The translations under genes and the position numbers were made by a program. Below, piece after piece: positions 7,991 through 17,492 of a DNA stretch of 64,000 nucleotides (positions within the stretch are counted from its first letter, which is position 1; each line of letters begins with the position of its first letter). Source of the stretch: an uncultured Acetatifactor sp. (lineage in GTDB: Bacteria; Bacillota; Clostridia; Lachnospirales; Lachnospiraceae); contig CAJTOJ010000020.1 in NCBI GenBank assembly GCA_910577665.1, positions 1 through 64,000 of the forward strand, written 5' to 3'. The notes beneath the pieces are model-generated. The model ran no database searches. It was not told the origin of the DNA and saw only the letters and a program-made list of their open reading frames with translations.

Positions 7991-9853
7991 TTATGGGGAA
8001 TTGTATTTTTCCAGTCTCAGTATAAGCAGATGATCCGTCTCTTTTATCTGTGCCTCTTGATAATTTTCATTAATCCATCGATATAGCATCGAATCCTGCA
8101 GGGAAAAAGCATATGATAAAGCATACACCGGATTCTCCCCAAAAGTTTTATCATAGATAATGACATTTGGAATGCGATCAGAATGCTCTTCATAATAGCG
8201 TAAAAACATTTCATTATACACCACTGTGCCTTGTGTAGATGGCGTAGCCAGAAGAGCTCCCATATGCACATACACCAGATTCTCTGCTCCTATATACAAC
8301 ACTGTATCTTCTTTCTTAATGCAGGTATCTAATACCCTGTAATTATCATTCCATACTTTCGCAGTATCTGCCAGGACGTAGATTCCTTTTTCTGGCCCAC
8401 TCTCCATCTTCTCCAATGGTGCCCGAATCGTAACTGGGAGACATCCGGATACACGGATCAATATCAGCCGGCAAACCAAAAGCCCTGCCAGTACCATGCC
8501 ACATGTAACATACTGAATAAATGGAAATATTTTTCTCCATATAGAATTCTTCGGTATCTCGCGCCAATACTGTTCAAAAATCAAAAAGCTTCCCAACACA
8601 CCCAAAAAAGCCTTTGCATAAGTAATATTGGTATCCATATTCGTCACAAACAGCACTGCAGGCACAGACATAATTCCTGGAACCACACACAGCCATAGCC
8701 AGATTGTCATTTTTTTATAATTATACATACCCAGAAGAACTGCAGGTAATAAAATGGCTATATATCGTGTTTGAAGAAAAAACTGATTCTTATCCTCAAA
8801 AAGGAAACCATACACTGCTGTTACCTGCATCAAAAACCCTGTGATTAAAAGAACCGTCACTGCTATATGCAGAATATCCGTATGCATATGGAAAGAAATT
8901 CTTTTGCCGAAAATCAACTTACCAAACAAAAAAAAGACCAGCATAATTCCTGCTCCAACCAGAATATAGACACTGTACTCTTTTGTCTGACCCTGTATCT
9001 GTTCTAAATAGATCGCCCACTTCTCTCCCATGGTATACAGATTATGGGAAGTGTCCATAAAAATATAGGATATATAACGCTTCAGCTCATCCAATGACAT
9101 ATAGCTAAACAAGTGGATTACAAACAGGAATCCGGTCAAAAATGCCCCCACTGTAAAAGATATACTGCTTCTCCATACCTTACTGCCTCTGATCTTATTA
9201 TAATGCCTTTCCAATACATACAATGCCAAAATATAAAAGGGGTACAGAAAAATCATTGTAGGATAGCAGAACATACTACATACCAGTAAACATCCTCCTA
9301 AAAAGGGCAGTAACATCCTTGCTTTTATATACCAATGCCTAGCCACAAGATTTCCTTTCAAAAAATAGGCATACAGTACAAGAAAGATTCCCAACAGACA
9401 CCAGTAATGCATCAGTTCAAATTCCGGGAGCTGTACCCACTTTGGCAGAAAGTTCAAGTGCAGGATCATTATGATGAAAGCAGAAAAGTGATTGATGTTT
9501 TTCTTAAGCTGGCAATACAGAACCAGCCCCAGAATTACATGAATCAAAATGCCTATTATTCTCAGATAGATAATCAGATACTCCGTATTACCATTTATCC
9601 GCAAAAAAGGGATTGTAAAAAAAGCTGCCAGAAATCCGCTGAACTGATGTGGCTCCCACATGTCTCTCACAAGCTTGTCTCCTCTGGCCATACGATATCC
9701 AAGAGTAACCGCATATGCTTCATCTATGTCCAGACTGATCCATATTGCCTTAAGAAAGGACATAAGTGTCAGCATTACCAGGAATACCTCTACTATTTTA
9801 ATTACAGTTTCTTTTTTTGATTTTTTCACAAATTTTCCACTCACTATGTGCAC
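7991..9853 (-). CDS. multi-span membrane protein, GT-C glycosyltransferase-like
   Basis: The 620-residue protein has a dozen or so hydrophobic spans. Near the N-terminus, after the first span, comes LDIDEAYAVTLGYRMARGD followed by MWEPHQFSGFLAAF. A DE pair in the first loop and a second acidic/His loop are typical of GT-C enzymes that use lipid-phosphate sugars (PMT/ArnT-like). The C-terminal 130 residues form a soluble domain. The start is GTG, set by AAGGGG seven bases before it. The gene is far richer in A+T than its neighbours and has no obvious partner, so it was probably acquired. Function is inferred from topology only; O-antigen-polymerase-like proteins are an alternative. Confidence 0.5.
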   Translation of the reverse strand: MHIVSGKFVKKSKKETVIKIVEVFLVMLTLMSFLKAIWISLDIDEAYAVTLGYRMARGDKLVRDMWEPHQFSGFLAAFFTIPFLRINGNTEYLIIYLRIIGILIHVILGLVLYCQLKKNINHFSAFIIMILHLNFLPKWVQLPEFELMHYWCLLGIFLVLYAYFLKGNLVARHWYIKARMLLPFLGGCLLVCSMFCYPTMIFLYPFYILALYVLERHYNKIRGSKVWRSSISFTVGAFLTGFLFVIHLFSYMSLDELKRYISYIFMDTSHNLYTMGEKWAIYLEQIQGQTKEYSVYILVGAGIMLVFFLFGKLIFGKRISFHMHTDILHIAVTVLLITGFLMQVTAVYGFLFEDKNQFFLQTRYIAILLPAVLLGMYNYKKMTIWLWLCVVPGIMSVPAVLFVTNMDTNITYAKAFLGVLGSFLIFEQYWREIPKNSIWRKIFPFIQYVTCGMVLAGLLVCRLILIRVSGCLPVTIRAPLEKMESGPEKGIYVLADTAKVWNDNYRVLDTCIKKEDTVLYIGAENLVYVHMGALLATPSTQGTVVYNEMFLRYYEEHSDRIPNVIIYDKTFGENPVYALSYAFSLQDSMLYRWINENYQEAQIKETDHLLILRLEKYNSP

Positions 9854-9960
9854 AATATATCCCCTTGTCTTATAGCCCTGGCCTATTTAGCTAATATAAT
9901 GTCCCTACAGGTCAAACTGCTCATTCATTTCATTGTATTAGATCAATGATGGTAATGGGG

Positions 9961-10290
9961 TTCTCAGCCTTCTCATAAAAGACAAATCACCCCTCATGTC
10001 CGGTGGCTGCCCCGGCCTCTAATCCTCATAGGATTTCCAGATGGGCACCTCCACTTTAATGATTACTGACAAAAATGCCTGTAATGGATATTGCGGCCTC
10101 CTACAGACTATCTTACATAACTCACTACAAAGCCAGTATCAGACATTTCATATATGCAGTTGACAGTACCTCCAGCAACGTAATATTTAGTATACCATAA
10201 GTCATGGTATATTCCAATACCTCATGTCCCAGCATCCTGGGATATATATACCGCCTGGTTTTGCTCATTTCGGTCCTTGCTTTTCCTCTT
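9961..10290 (-). pseudogene. decayed fucosidase-fucU pair
   Basis: This is a degraded second copy of the locus at 3155-4400. Bases 9961-10055 align with the middle of fucU (compare 3228-3345, including CCTCATAGGA.TTCCAGATGGG). Bases 10111-10240 align with the 3' end of the fucosidase gene (3733-3870, for example AGTATACCATA and TATTCCAATACC). Bases 10241-10290 match a more upstream part of it (4361-4400, TATACCGCCTGGTTTT). Large internal deletions and many substitutions leave no usable frame. Gene order and strand equal the intact copy, so a whole segment was duplicated or inherited before decaying. Confidence 0.85.
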
Positions 10291-10304
10291 AAATCCAGTA
10301 TAAT
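10277..10304 (+). promoter_or_regulatory. sigma-A-type promoter
   Basis: TTGCTT at 10277-10282 and TATAAT at 10299-10304 are separated by 16 bp. It points at the hypothetical gene at 10492, leaving a leader of about 180 nt with no riboswitch that I recognise. Confidence 0.5.
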
Positions 10305-10491
10305 TAGGAGTATCAGACTGAGGTTGGTATGCAGCAGCCTCGCAAGGCCGCAAATGGATGTGTTTTAATTCGCATCGCCAGAATGGGACAGGTTCTTTTA
10401 TCGTAATACACGCCCAGAAGCGTAAGCCAGAAACTGAACTTTCAAGTGATTGATTGGTGTGCCCGCCGAAGCACATACGGGAGGGTATCAG

Positions 10492-10774
10492 AATGAGAAA
10501 GAAAAATGAGAATCCAAAAAGAAACTTATCAGGATTTTTAATCACCTTATTTTATGTTCCTTCCGCAATCGGTGTACTGACAATTCTGATCGTAGGCACC
10601 GTAATGCATTTAGGACCTGTGCTGTCCGCAGTGCTTCTGGGACTATCCTGCTTCTCCATAGAAGTGTCAAGAAAGAGGATCGTCAAAAAGCGGACTACCG
10701 TAAAAATTTTATCTCCGAAATATCCCTGCAGCATCCCCTGTTGGGCAAACTTAAGTTTGAAAGCAATTCCATGA
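10492..10774 (+). CDS. small membrane protein, perhaps the 5' half of a frameshifted gene
   Basis: The 93-codon frame starts at ATG 10492 with GGGAGG nine bases upstream. It begins MRKKNENPKRN, then two hydrophobic stretches (LSGFLITLFYVPSAIGVLTI and TVMHLGPVLSAVLLGLSCF), then a basic region. Its last 25 residues look non-natural, while the +1 frame continues as a good soluble protein (next entry). A frameshift near 10680-10700 would make one protein of about 200 residues with two N-terminal spans. I do not recognise the family. Confidence 0.45.
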
Positions 10775-11094
10775 AAAATACCCTGACGTGCCCGGAGGGA
10801 GAGATCCCTTTGGGGGATTACTTCCCCAGGCTCTGTATAGACGGATATGAAGAATCCCTGCAGGATTTCTTTTGCAGAAACCTGGAATTCCTGTACAGCA
10901 GACAGGCGGAAATCATAAACAACCTGTTTGCCCTGTGCACAGAGAACTTCAGCATACCCCTGGAGAAGCTGCGGGAAAGTTTTGCCGTAACCTGCATTCA
11001 CATGTTGAAATATGAAGAATATCTTCTGAGAAGATTCCCTGGAAATAGCGCCAGGAGACTGGATCATTACCGTAAAGGGGAATCCCGATGCTGA
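10741..11094 (+). CDS. hypothetical protein or 3' half of the preceding gene
   Basis: About 117 residues with normal composition but no ribosome site at the possible starts (TTG 10741, ATG 10771). The frame is open further upstream, past HRSVKKEDRQKADYRKN, without a start codon. It contains PLGDYFPRLCIDGYEESLQDF and a helical C-terminus. The simplest reading is that it was once continuous with the gene at 10492. Family unknown. It ends 66 bp before the AraC regulator. Confidence 0.4.
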   Translation: MGKLKFESNSMKNTLTCPEGEIPLGDYFPRLCIDGYEESLQDFFCRNLEFLYSRQAEIINNLFALCTENFSIPLEKLRESFAVTCIHMLKYEEYLLRRFPGNSARRLDHYRKGESRC

Positions 11095-11160
11095 CCGTGA
11101 GGGGTATTATATCACTCACACTTCCTGTATGGACAGCAGGACACAGAAAGGATCCCGGCT

Positions 11161-12099
11161 ATGAGAACCCTCTATACAGACATGGACATCCATTTTACCA
11201 TAGAAAATACCCAGATCCACGCGCTGAATATTGTCCAGGAACGCTTTGCCCGTACCATCCCGGCCCACAGCCACGGCAATGGCTGTTACGAGATCCACTA
11301 CATTCCCTTTGGCCATGGAACCCTGCGAACCAAAGACCAGACGTATGAGATCGTACCGGATACGCTCTTTGTCACCGGTCCCCATGTGGAACACGCCCAG
11401 ACCCCCCTGCTCCAGGATCCCATGCAGGAATACTGTGTCTACCTGAAGACCAGTCCTGCTCCCCGGCACGGTAAGCCAAAATCCTCTCCTGTCATGGATC
11501 TCTTCCTGTCCACTCCGTTCTGGATCGGGAAGGATTCCCAGGGAATCCATGGCCTGATGCAGCAGCTGTTCCAGGAACTGGAACACCATTATCTGGGTTA
11601 CCAGACCCAGGTGGAACTGCTCCTGTCCCAGCTTCTGGTAGCTATGGTACGCAACTATGACCAGCATCAGATCTCCAGGACAGTCTTCGCCAGGAATAAC
11701 CTGGCAGATTCCAAATCTGTGATCATTGACGAGTATTTTCTCTATGAATACCAGGCCCTGTCCCTGGAGGTTCTCTCCAGCAGGCTGAATCTAAGTCCCC
11801 GGCAGACCCAGCGCCTGTTAATCCAGCATTATGGGAAGAATTTCCAGCAGAAGAAGGCGCAGGCCCGTATGTCCGCCGCTGCTATCCTGCTCTCTGATTC
11901 CTCGCGGAGCGTTGCTGCCATTGCAGAGGATCTGGGATATTCCTCCGCAGAACATTTCTCTTCCGCCTTCCGGAATTATTACGGGGTAAGTCCAAGGGAG
12001 TACCGGAAGGGTCTCACATCATCTTCCCGATCCAGTACACCACTCCCAGCAGCCAGCTTGCAAAGATCCCGTACAGGATCACCGGCCCGGCAATGGTGA
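11161..12099 (+). CDS. AraC family transcriptional regulator with cupin sensor
   Basis: The N-terminal half is an AraC-type cupin (TIPAHSHGNGCYEIHYIPFG, then DTLFVTGPHVEHAQTP), which binds a small ligand. The C-terminal half is a double helix-turn-helix: LSLEVLSSRLNLSPRQTQRLL is the first and SVAAIAEDLGYSSAEHFSSAF the second, closing with GVSPREYRKG. The family normally ends about there. Here about 30 further Ser/Arg/Pro-rich residues are read from the antisense of the convergent spoVAC gene, so the two 3' ends overlap by 86 bp. It stands alone on the plus strand beside a large minus-strand glycan locus, which it may control. Confidence 0.88.
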   Translation: MRTLYTDMDIHFTIENTQIHALNIVQERFARTIPAHSHGNGCYEIHYIPFGHGTLRTKDQTYEIVPDTLFVTGPHVEHAQTPLLQDPMQEYCVYLKTSPAPRHGKPKSSPVMDLFLSTPFWIGKDSQGIHGLMQQLFQELEHHYLGYQTQVELLLSQLLVAMVRNYDQHQISRTVFARNNLADSKSVIIDEYFLYEYQALSLEVLSSRLNLSPRQTQRLLIQHYGKNFQQKKAQARMSAAAILLSDSSRSVAAIAEDLGYSSAEHFSSAFRNYYGVSPREYRKGLTSSSRSSTPLPAASLQRSRTGSPARQW

Positions 12100-12478
12100 A
12101 TATCTTGCACCCGATACCGAACACCTGCCCCTCTGTCTTGAACTCAATGGCCGGAGCCGCCACAGAGTTGGCAAAGCCCGTAATCGGTACCAGCGCACCT
12201 GCCCCACCCAACTTTACGATCTTCGGATAGATCCCAAATCCTGTGAGCACTACCGAGAGAAGCACCAGCAGCAGGGAACACCAGCTTCCTGCCGTCTGCC
12301 TGTCCAGTCCCAGGCTCCCTGCATAGTCCAGGATAAACTGTCCCAGACAGCAGATAATGCCTCCTGTGACAAAGGCTTTTGCCATCTGCAGCCACAGGTT
12401 ATGGGTGGGTGTCACCTGTTTCACATACCGTTCATATTGTTCCTGCTGTTGCTTTTTTTCCTGGCTTGTCTGTTCCAT
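12014..12478 (-). CDS. spoVAC: stage V sporulation protein AC
   Basis: SpoVAC is part of the SpoVA channel in the spore inner membrane, which moves dipicolinic acid during spore formation and germination. The 154 residues include a charged Gln-rich N-terminus, TPTHNLWLQMAKAFVTGGIICC, and then the conserved FGIYPKIVKLGGAGALVPI and TGFANSVAAPAIEFKTEG blocks, with four or five membrane spans. The start at 12478 is chosen because AGGGAGG lies seven bases upstream; an in-frame TTG at 12496 overlaps that site. spoVAD and spoVAE, its usual neighbours, are absent on either side. It would normally be expressed in the forespore; I did not identify a forespore promoter. Confidence 0.9.
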   Translation of the reverse strand: MEQTSQEKKQQQEQYERYVKQVTPTHNLWLQMAKAFVTGGIICCLGQFILDYAGSLGLDRQTAGSWCSLLLVLLSVVLTGFGIYPKIVKLGGAGALVPITGFANSVAAPAIEFKTEGQVFGIGCKIFTIAGPVILYGIFASWLLGVVYWIGKMM

Positions 12479-12752
12479 TTCCATACCTCCCTGCAACGCC
12501 CGTCCCAGTCAGATTCCGATTCCTTTTCCGGGCTGTTTTCTCCCAAGAGCATCTTCACAACATGTGTCTGTTGTACTATTTTCTGCAGAAAAGTCCTGTT
12601 TCATGCGCCAGAAACTGAGACATTTTCCGAGATGCCTTTTCAGATTCTGCAAAGGAAGCCTGGCTGAACAGGCCATATGTTTTTCACAAGATCAAGATTC
12701 CAGCAGCTTATCCCATAATCTACCGATGCAGAAAGCAATATCGTTCTGTATA

Positions 12753-13790
12753 TCACCTAAGATCCGTCCATCTCTCACTGATCGCCAGAAGCTGCCGCAC
12801 GTTTTCTTTCTCTGCAAAATCCAGTGCAACAGTTCCCGGGTTGCGGCAGACTAGCTCAAACCCATTTCCCAGTAGGGACTGGGCATATTTGGCATTTAAG
12901 GGATACTTGTATTTTTCAATAAAAGAACACATGGTGAGGAACCAGCCCAGTTCCTCCACCTGGTTCCACCGGCCAAAGGTCTGGCACGCCAGCCCTTCTT
13001 CCTGCTGTCTGACGGTTTTACCTGCATACTCCCTTTCTGTGTGCCCGGATGTCTCACACGCGCATTTCCCTTCCGCTTCCTTTGACACTTTATCCAGAAG
13101 CTGCCGGTACAGGGCCGGATGGAAGTTGGCCATCACCCCACTGTAACCGGCAGCCCCGGCTCTCAGGGAATCCACCAGGGTAGCCGTGTTGGCATTGTAT
13201 ATTTTCAGATGACTTTCCCGGGCAGCTTTCAGCTTCTCCCGGATCAACTGTCCGTCACAGCAAGTATCCTTGATCATATAAAACCGCCCTGTGTCTGCCA
13301 GGTATTTCACAATGGCCGGACCAAGGATTCTTTTGTATGGATAAGGACACTCATAGAATCCCAGCGGCAGTTCCGGTGGCAGCTCCTCCATCAGCCTCTC
13401 AAGGTTAGATATAAATATATCATCCGTCTCCTCCTGGGTTGCCAGCCTGTTGGAGATCAGGACCAGGGCATCAATCCCGGTTGCGGCCATGGCCGCCAGT
13501 TCTTCCCTCTGTTCCTGATAGCTGTTCCCTATATGGCCGGATGCAATCACCGGCAGACGGGAAATGCGCTTTACAAAAGACGCAAGCTGCACTCTCTCCT
13601 TCAGGGACAGATCAAACATTTCACTGGACTGGCATACCGCAAACAAGCCGTCCGCCCCCTGGTCTTCATACCAGCCAATCAGCCTTTCCAGTGCTTCATA
13701 ATCTATCGTGTGATCCCTGGTGTAAGGCGTCAGCATAACCGGCCATAAGCCATCTGGAAATACCATATTTCCCCGTTTTACTTTATCCAT
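12753..13790 (-). CDS. DapA/NanA-type aldolase (dihydrodipicolinate synthase family)
   Basis: This class I aldolase family joins or cleaves pyruvate through a Schiff base. The Lys is in GRFYMIKDTCCDG, the Tyr in LPLGFYECPYPYKR, and the substrate loop appears as AVCQSSEMFDLSLKERV. At 345 residues it is about 40 longer than usual. The excess is a hydrophilic insert near residues 235-270 (EAEGKCACETSGH ... RQQEEGLACQTFGR). The start is set by AGGTGG eight bases upstream. It is the last gene of the sialidase/GH locus, so N-acetylneuraminate or a keto-deoxy sugar acid is a plausible substrate. No epimerase or NanK-type kinase is nearby. Confidence 0.8.
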   Translation of the reverse strand: MDKVKRGNMVFPDGLWPVMLTPYTRDHTIDYEALERLIGWYEDQGADGLFAVCQSSEMFDLSLKERVQLASFVKRISRLPVIASGHIGNSYQEQREELAAMAATGIDALVLISNRLATQEETDDIFISNLERLMEELPPELPLGFYECPYPYKRILGPAIVKYLADTGRFYMIKDTCCDGQLIREKLKAARESHLKIYNANTATLVDSLRAGAAGYSGVMANFHPALYRQLLDKVSKEAEGKCACETSGHTEREYAGKTVRQQEEGLACQTFGRWNQVEELGWFLTMCSFIEKYKYPLNAKYAQSLLGNGFELVCRNPGTVALDFAEKENVRQLLAISERWTDLR

Positions 13791-13909
13791 TGTCCTATCC
13801 ACCTGTATTCTGTCCTTTCTGTCTTGTCAGCTTCTTCCAGACCACCCTGCAACGCGCTTCCACATCCCGGACCTGTATCCAGCTCTCCGGGCTGGCCGGG
13901 CAGATCTTT

Positions 13910-16900
13910 TCACTCTGCTTCCCAGAGTTCTGGTGTCTCCATGAGTCCATAGGGGACTGTCTGATAGTTCCGGGTATATTTCTCTCCACTTGCCTTGAAG
14001 CACCCGGCATTTGTGGTCCACGGCCTTCCTCCTGCCAGATGGAAGGGGCCAAGCATATTGCGGGGACTGGAGAACACCTCAATCTCACACCGGTTCTTCT
14101 CCTGCATCACGCAGGCCGGGATCCACACATCCCCCCGGGCCTTCCAGGGCACTTCCGTCTCTTTCCCATTGAAGCGTACCGTGGCACACACCGCTTTGCA
14201 TCTTCCCAGCCGAAGCATATATCCTGTATCAGCATCTGCAGTCCGCTGCTGCCTCTGTCCAGGCATCTCATATTGGTACACAACACTACCTGCATAGTGC
14301 AACAGCCCCTGCAAAGTCCAGTCCCCACAGGATAGCTCCCGAACCGGGCCGCGGATCACCCGTCCCTTCCCTGCATCCCTGAAGACACCAAAATCCCCCA
14401 GAAGATAGCATGCTTCCAGCTCGGATTTCTCCTGGTATAATCTCTCTATAAGGATCTCGTTTCGCCCCAGCTCCAGGCCTCTGACAGGTCTTCGGCCGAA
14501 GCTCTTGTCCAGATACCACCCCTGTACGGTCTTCTCCTGCCGGATCCCATTTACATACAGGTCCAGTTCCCCTGCATCCTCTGCCGCCAGCCATACTGGT
14601 CCCTGGGGAAGCACCTCCACAGTCACCGCCATCTTCAGCCGGATCCGGTATCCCCTTACGGCTTCCTCCCCATGCACCCACATATACCTCTGGATCTGTT
14701 CCCCGCCATCGTTTTCCCGCATTCCCAGAAGTTCCCGGATCTGCTTTTGTACCTGCCAGATCTCCCTTTCCTCCTGCCAGATGCCGGCTTTAAGCAGATC
14801 CACCCGGTATCCGTCTGTTTCCGGCAGGTCCTGTCTGTTCCCTGGCAAGATGCAAACCATGCCTGCGGCCTCTCCATCACCGGCAGCCGCCAACATATAG
14901 CTGCACCTGTCCAGCACATATACATTGGGCTGGGTCAGACATACCGGCACGGTATCCGGACACACAGCCAGCCGTTTCCGGGGCATATGCCGCTGCCTTG
15001 GCCGGTTCTCAGGCTCTGGTCCCGTTTCCTGTCCTGGCTTCCTGTCCTGTGTCTGCACAGCTTGCCGGTTCTCTTTCCATTGTATCCGATACAGCCCCGA
15101 TTCGCAAGCACCCAGTTCCCTGGCAAAGGAAACCCCATCGGATGTCTCCTTCCATTCCACCTTCCACCTGCTGCCGTCCAGGGGATCCCACTCTTCCACA
15201 TCCCGGCACAGACTGTATGTATCCTGCCGCGGGACATGCACATGAAAGGCATGGGAATGTCCCCTGTCCTGGTTGACCAGGAACAGAATCTCTTTCTCCC
15301 CGTCCCGCTTCCGCAAGGCCAGGATCTCCCTTACCTGGATCCCCACATCGTCCGTGATATCCAGTGTCCGCAAGCCATTTGCCCCCAGAAGGCCCACCAT
15401 GCCCTCTATGGAGCCACAGACCTGGCTCCGGCAATGAGCCACAAGCCTGGCCAGACCTGTGGCTGCATCCCTGTCCCCATCCACAAGCTGTGCCAGTGGT
15501 TCCATCCAGAAGATCTTTCCTCCCTGGTCAGCAAACCGCTGTAGCAGATCCACCGTACTTCTTTGCCAGGTATCCCCAGCCGGTACAAGCACCGCCTCAT
15601 AAACCGCTTCCCCGATACGCAGCAGGGGTCCTTCCACAGAGCCATCCGATTCGATCAGCGTCTCGTCCCCCAGGTCATAGTCCATATGCTGTCTGCTCAG
15701 CTCCTCCAGCAGTCGGTTGTACCCGTTTCCGTACTGGTTGATTCCCGGGACATCTCTCTCCAGACGCCGCACCGGATTGCCATAGGGGCTTACGCCAAGA
15801 CGCGCCCAGGCTGTTCCCATAGGGTGCAGTACCAGAAGCTTCCGCACAGGCCTTCCCTGACCCAGTGCCACACCCAGCCTGGCAAAATATTCTTCCATCA
15901 CATGATTTTTCTCCCACCAGGAAGTATTGTAGTGGAAGCTGGGAGGATAGTCCCTTTTGCGCAATCCCTTCAAGGAATACAGGGCCAGGTGCGGGCACCT
16001 GGTATTCACCCCCAGCACATATTGCCAGTCACCGATCCACTTCATCCCCTCAAATGTAAAGTCCCAGCCTGTACAGCCATAAGTCTCTGTGAGCACGTTC
16101 CTTTTCCCAAACTGGTGTGCCACACTGGTACATTGCTTCACCGTAATGTATTCCCTGGTCTCTTCCCGCAGCATGTCAATCCCGGGGATCCCCTGGTACT
16201 TGTAATGTGGCATAATGGAACCATTGACCCTGGCACACAGTCCCAGCTTATCCTCCTGTAGAAAATGCCCGGTATACGCTATGCCATGTTCCTGGCACCA
16301 GCGGGAAATGGCCTTGCTGTATGTCTCCAGGTACCGGTCAGACACGGTACGCCAATATGCATACCTGGCCCTGGTGCTTCCCTCTCCATTAAAATATATG
16401 TATGGCAGGGTGTCCAGCACATGACTGCCACGCTTCTTTTTGTAATACCGGATAAAACCATAGGTCCAGGGAATCCAGCTGTGGCCGGGCGGAAATGCTG
16501 CATGTCTGTCTGCCAGACTGGGTTCATCTGTAAAGCACCCACAGACTACCTTCCCAAAGACATCTCCCACCGCCTGGTAATAGACCTCATGGGTCTTCTC
16601 CAGAAAGCAGGCAACTGTGTCCGGATTCAGGTTATCCGGCGGTGCCTGGCCGTTGAACCACTCTGAACCTGCAGAGCACTGTAAACGTGCCACCAGTAGT
16701 ACCTCCCCATCCTTCAGAGGATAGGAAGGCAGGCGCTCTCCCCCTTCCAGGGCCAAAGAACGAGGCTGTCTGCCCTCCCCCAGAGACAGCCGCCTAAAAG
16801 AATGTATCTCCATCCCCTCTACAGATGCCGCATATACCGCCAGGAGAAGCCCGCCCTCCGGCAGCTCCCCTCCCGCCACTGGCAGATCCAGGGCATCCTC

Positions 16901-17395
16901 ACCAGAAGACTGCCTATCCCTCTCCCCTTTGGAAACCATGGATCTCCCACCGGGTATGCAGGCCGGATCTTCCCCGCTGTCCTCTGCCGGTTCCCAGGCA
17001 CTGGCAGTGATCTGCCTCCATGTCTCCCAGGCCCGCTGTCCCTGGCATACCTCCAGTGTCAGCCCCTTCAGCCTGTATACATCCCCCAGGGCCGTAACCT
17101 GTCCTCCCGCTGTGCCGGAGGGCCATCTGTCCTCATCATACAGCCACGCATGCATACCGTATTTTCCGGCTTCCTCCACCGCTGCCCGGATGCAGGAGAG
17201 CCATTTCTCCCCCATATAGGGTGTCTCCAGCCCCTCCCTGGAATGCATGAAGAAGCCTCCTACACCCTGTCTGGCCATCTCCCGGATCTGCCAGCGAATT
17301 TCCTCTTCAGACAGTTCCCCGTCCCAGGCCCAGAAAGGCTGTGACCTGTATTCCCGGCCCGGCTCCTGGAATTCCCTTTCCCACTTCTCCATCAT
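13910..17395 (-). CDS. large glycoside hydrolase, GH106/GH2-like
   Basis: The 1161-residue protein lacks a signal peptide. The N-terminal TIM-barrel part has FWAWDGELSEEEIRWQI, VGGFFMHSREGLETPYMG and AWLYDEDRWPSGTAGG, the LYDE.xxPSG.AGG motif shared by GH106-like alpha-L-rhamnosidases. ETYGCTGWDFTFEGMKW follows, and a beta-rich C-terminal region ends in a galactose-binding-like domain (LHYAGSVVYQYEM). Two hydrophilic low-complexity inserts occur (about residues 135-175 and 775-815). AGGAGG lies five bases before the ATG. It follows the sialidase-like gene and precedes the aldolase. A related enzyme is at 26773-29124. Substrate unproven; deoxy-hexose or hexuronide removal is likely. Confidence 0.65.
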   Translation of the reverse strand: MMEKWEREFQEPGREYRSQPFWAWDGELSEEEIRWQIREMARQGVGGFFMHSREGLETPYMGEKWLSCIRAAVEEAGKYGMHAWLYDEDRWPSGTAGGQVTALGDVYRLKGLTLEVCQGQRAWETWRQITASAWEPAEDSGEDPACIPGGRSMVSKGERDRQSSGEDALDLPVAGGELPEGGLLLAVYAASVEGMEIHSFRRLSLGEGRQPRSLALEGGERLPSYPLKDGEVLLVARLQCSAGSEWFNGQAPPDNLNPDTVACFLEKTHEVYYQAVGDVFGKVVCGCFTDEPSLADRHAAFPPGHSWIPWTYGFIRYYKKKRGSHVLDTLPYIYFNGEGSTRARYAYWRTVSDRYLETYSKAISRWCQEHGIAYTGHFLQEDKLGLCARVNGSIMPHYKYQGIPGIDMLREETREYITVKQCTSVAHQFGKRNVLTETYGCTGWDFTFEGMKWIGDWQYVLGVNTRCPHLALYSLKGLRKRDYPPSFHYNTSWWEKNHVMEEYFARLGVALGQGRPVRKLLVLHPMGTAWARLGVSPYGNPVRRLERDVPGINQYGNGYNRLLEELSRQHMDYDLGDETLIESDGSVEGPLLRIGEAVYEAVLVPAGDTWQRSTVDLLQRFADQGGKIFWMEPLAQLVDGDRDAATGLARLVAHCRSQVCGSIEGMVGLLGANGLRTLDITDDVGIQVREILALRKRDGEKEILFLVNQDRGHSHAFHVHVPRQDTYSLCRDVEEWDPLDGSRWKVEWKETSDGVSFARELGACESGLYRIQWKENRQAVQTQDRKPGQETGPEPENRPRQRHMPRKRLAVCPDTVPVCLTQPNVYVLDRCSYMLAAAGDGEAAGMVCILPGNRQDLPETDGYRVDLLKAGIWQEEREIWQVQKQIRELLGMRENDGGEQIQRYMWVHGEEAVRGYRIRLKMAVTVEVLPQGPVWLAAEDAGELDLYVNGIRQEKTVQGWYLDKSFGRRPVRGLELGRNEILIERLYQEKSELEACYLLGDFGVFRDAGKGRVIRGPVRELSCGDWTLQGLLHYAGSVVYQYEMPGQRQQRTADADTGYMLRLGRCKAVCATVRFNGKETEVPWKARGDVWIPACVMQEKNRCEIEVFSSPRNMLGPFHLAGGRPWTTNAGCFKASGEKYTRNYQTVPYGLMETPELWEAE

Positions 17396-17492
17396 CACAT
17401 CCTCCTACAGTCCTCTGTATAGCCAGTCTCTTCCCTGTACATACGCCTGCTTTTTTCCTCTCCAGATCCCCTTCGGAAAACACCGGGCGGAT

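Noticed and set aside
10305..10491. Riboswitch in the leader of the 10492 gene
   Set aside because: Only short weak hairpins; no conserved riboswitch core was recognised.
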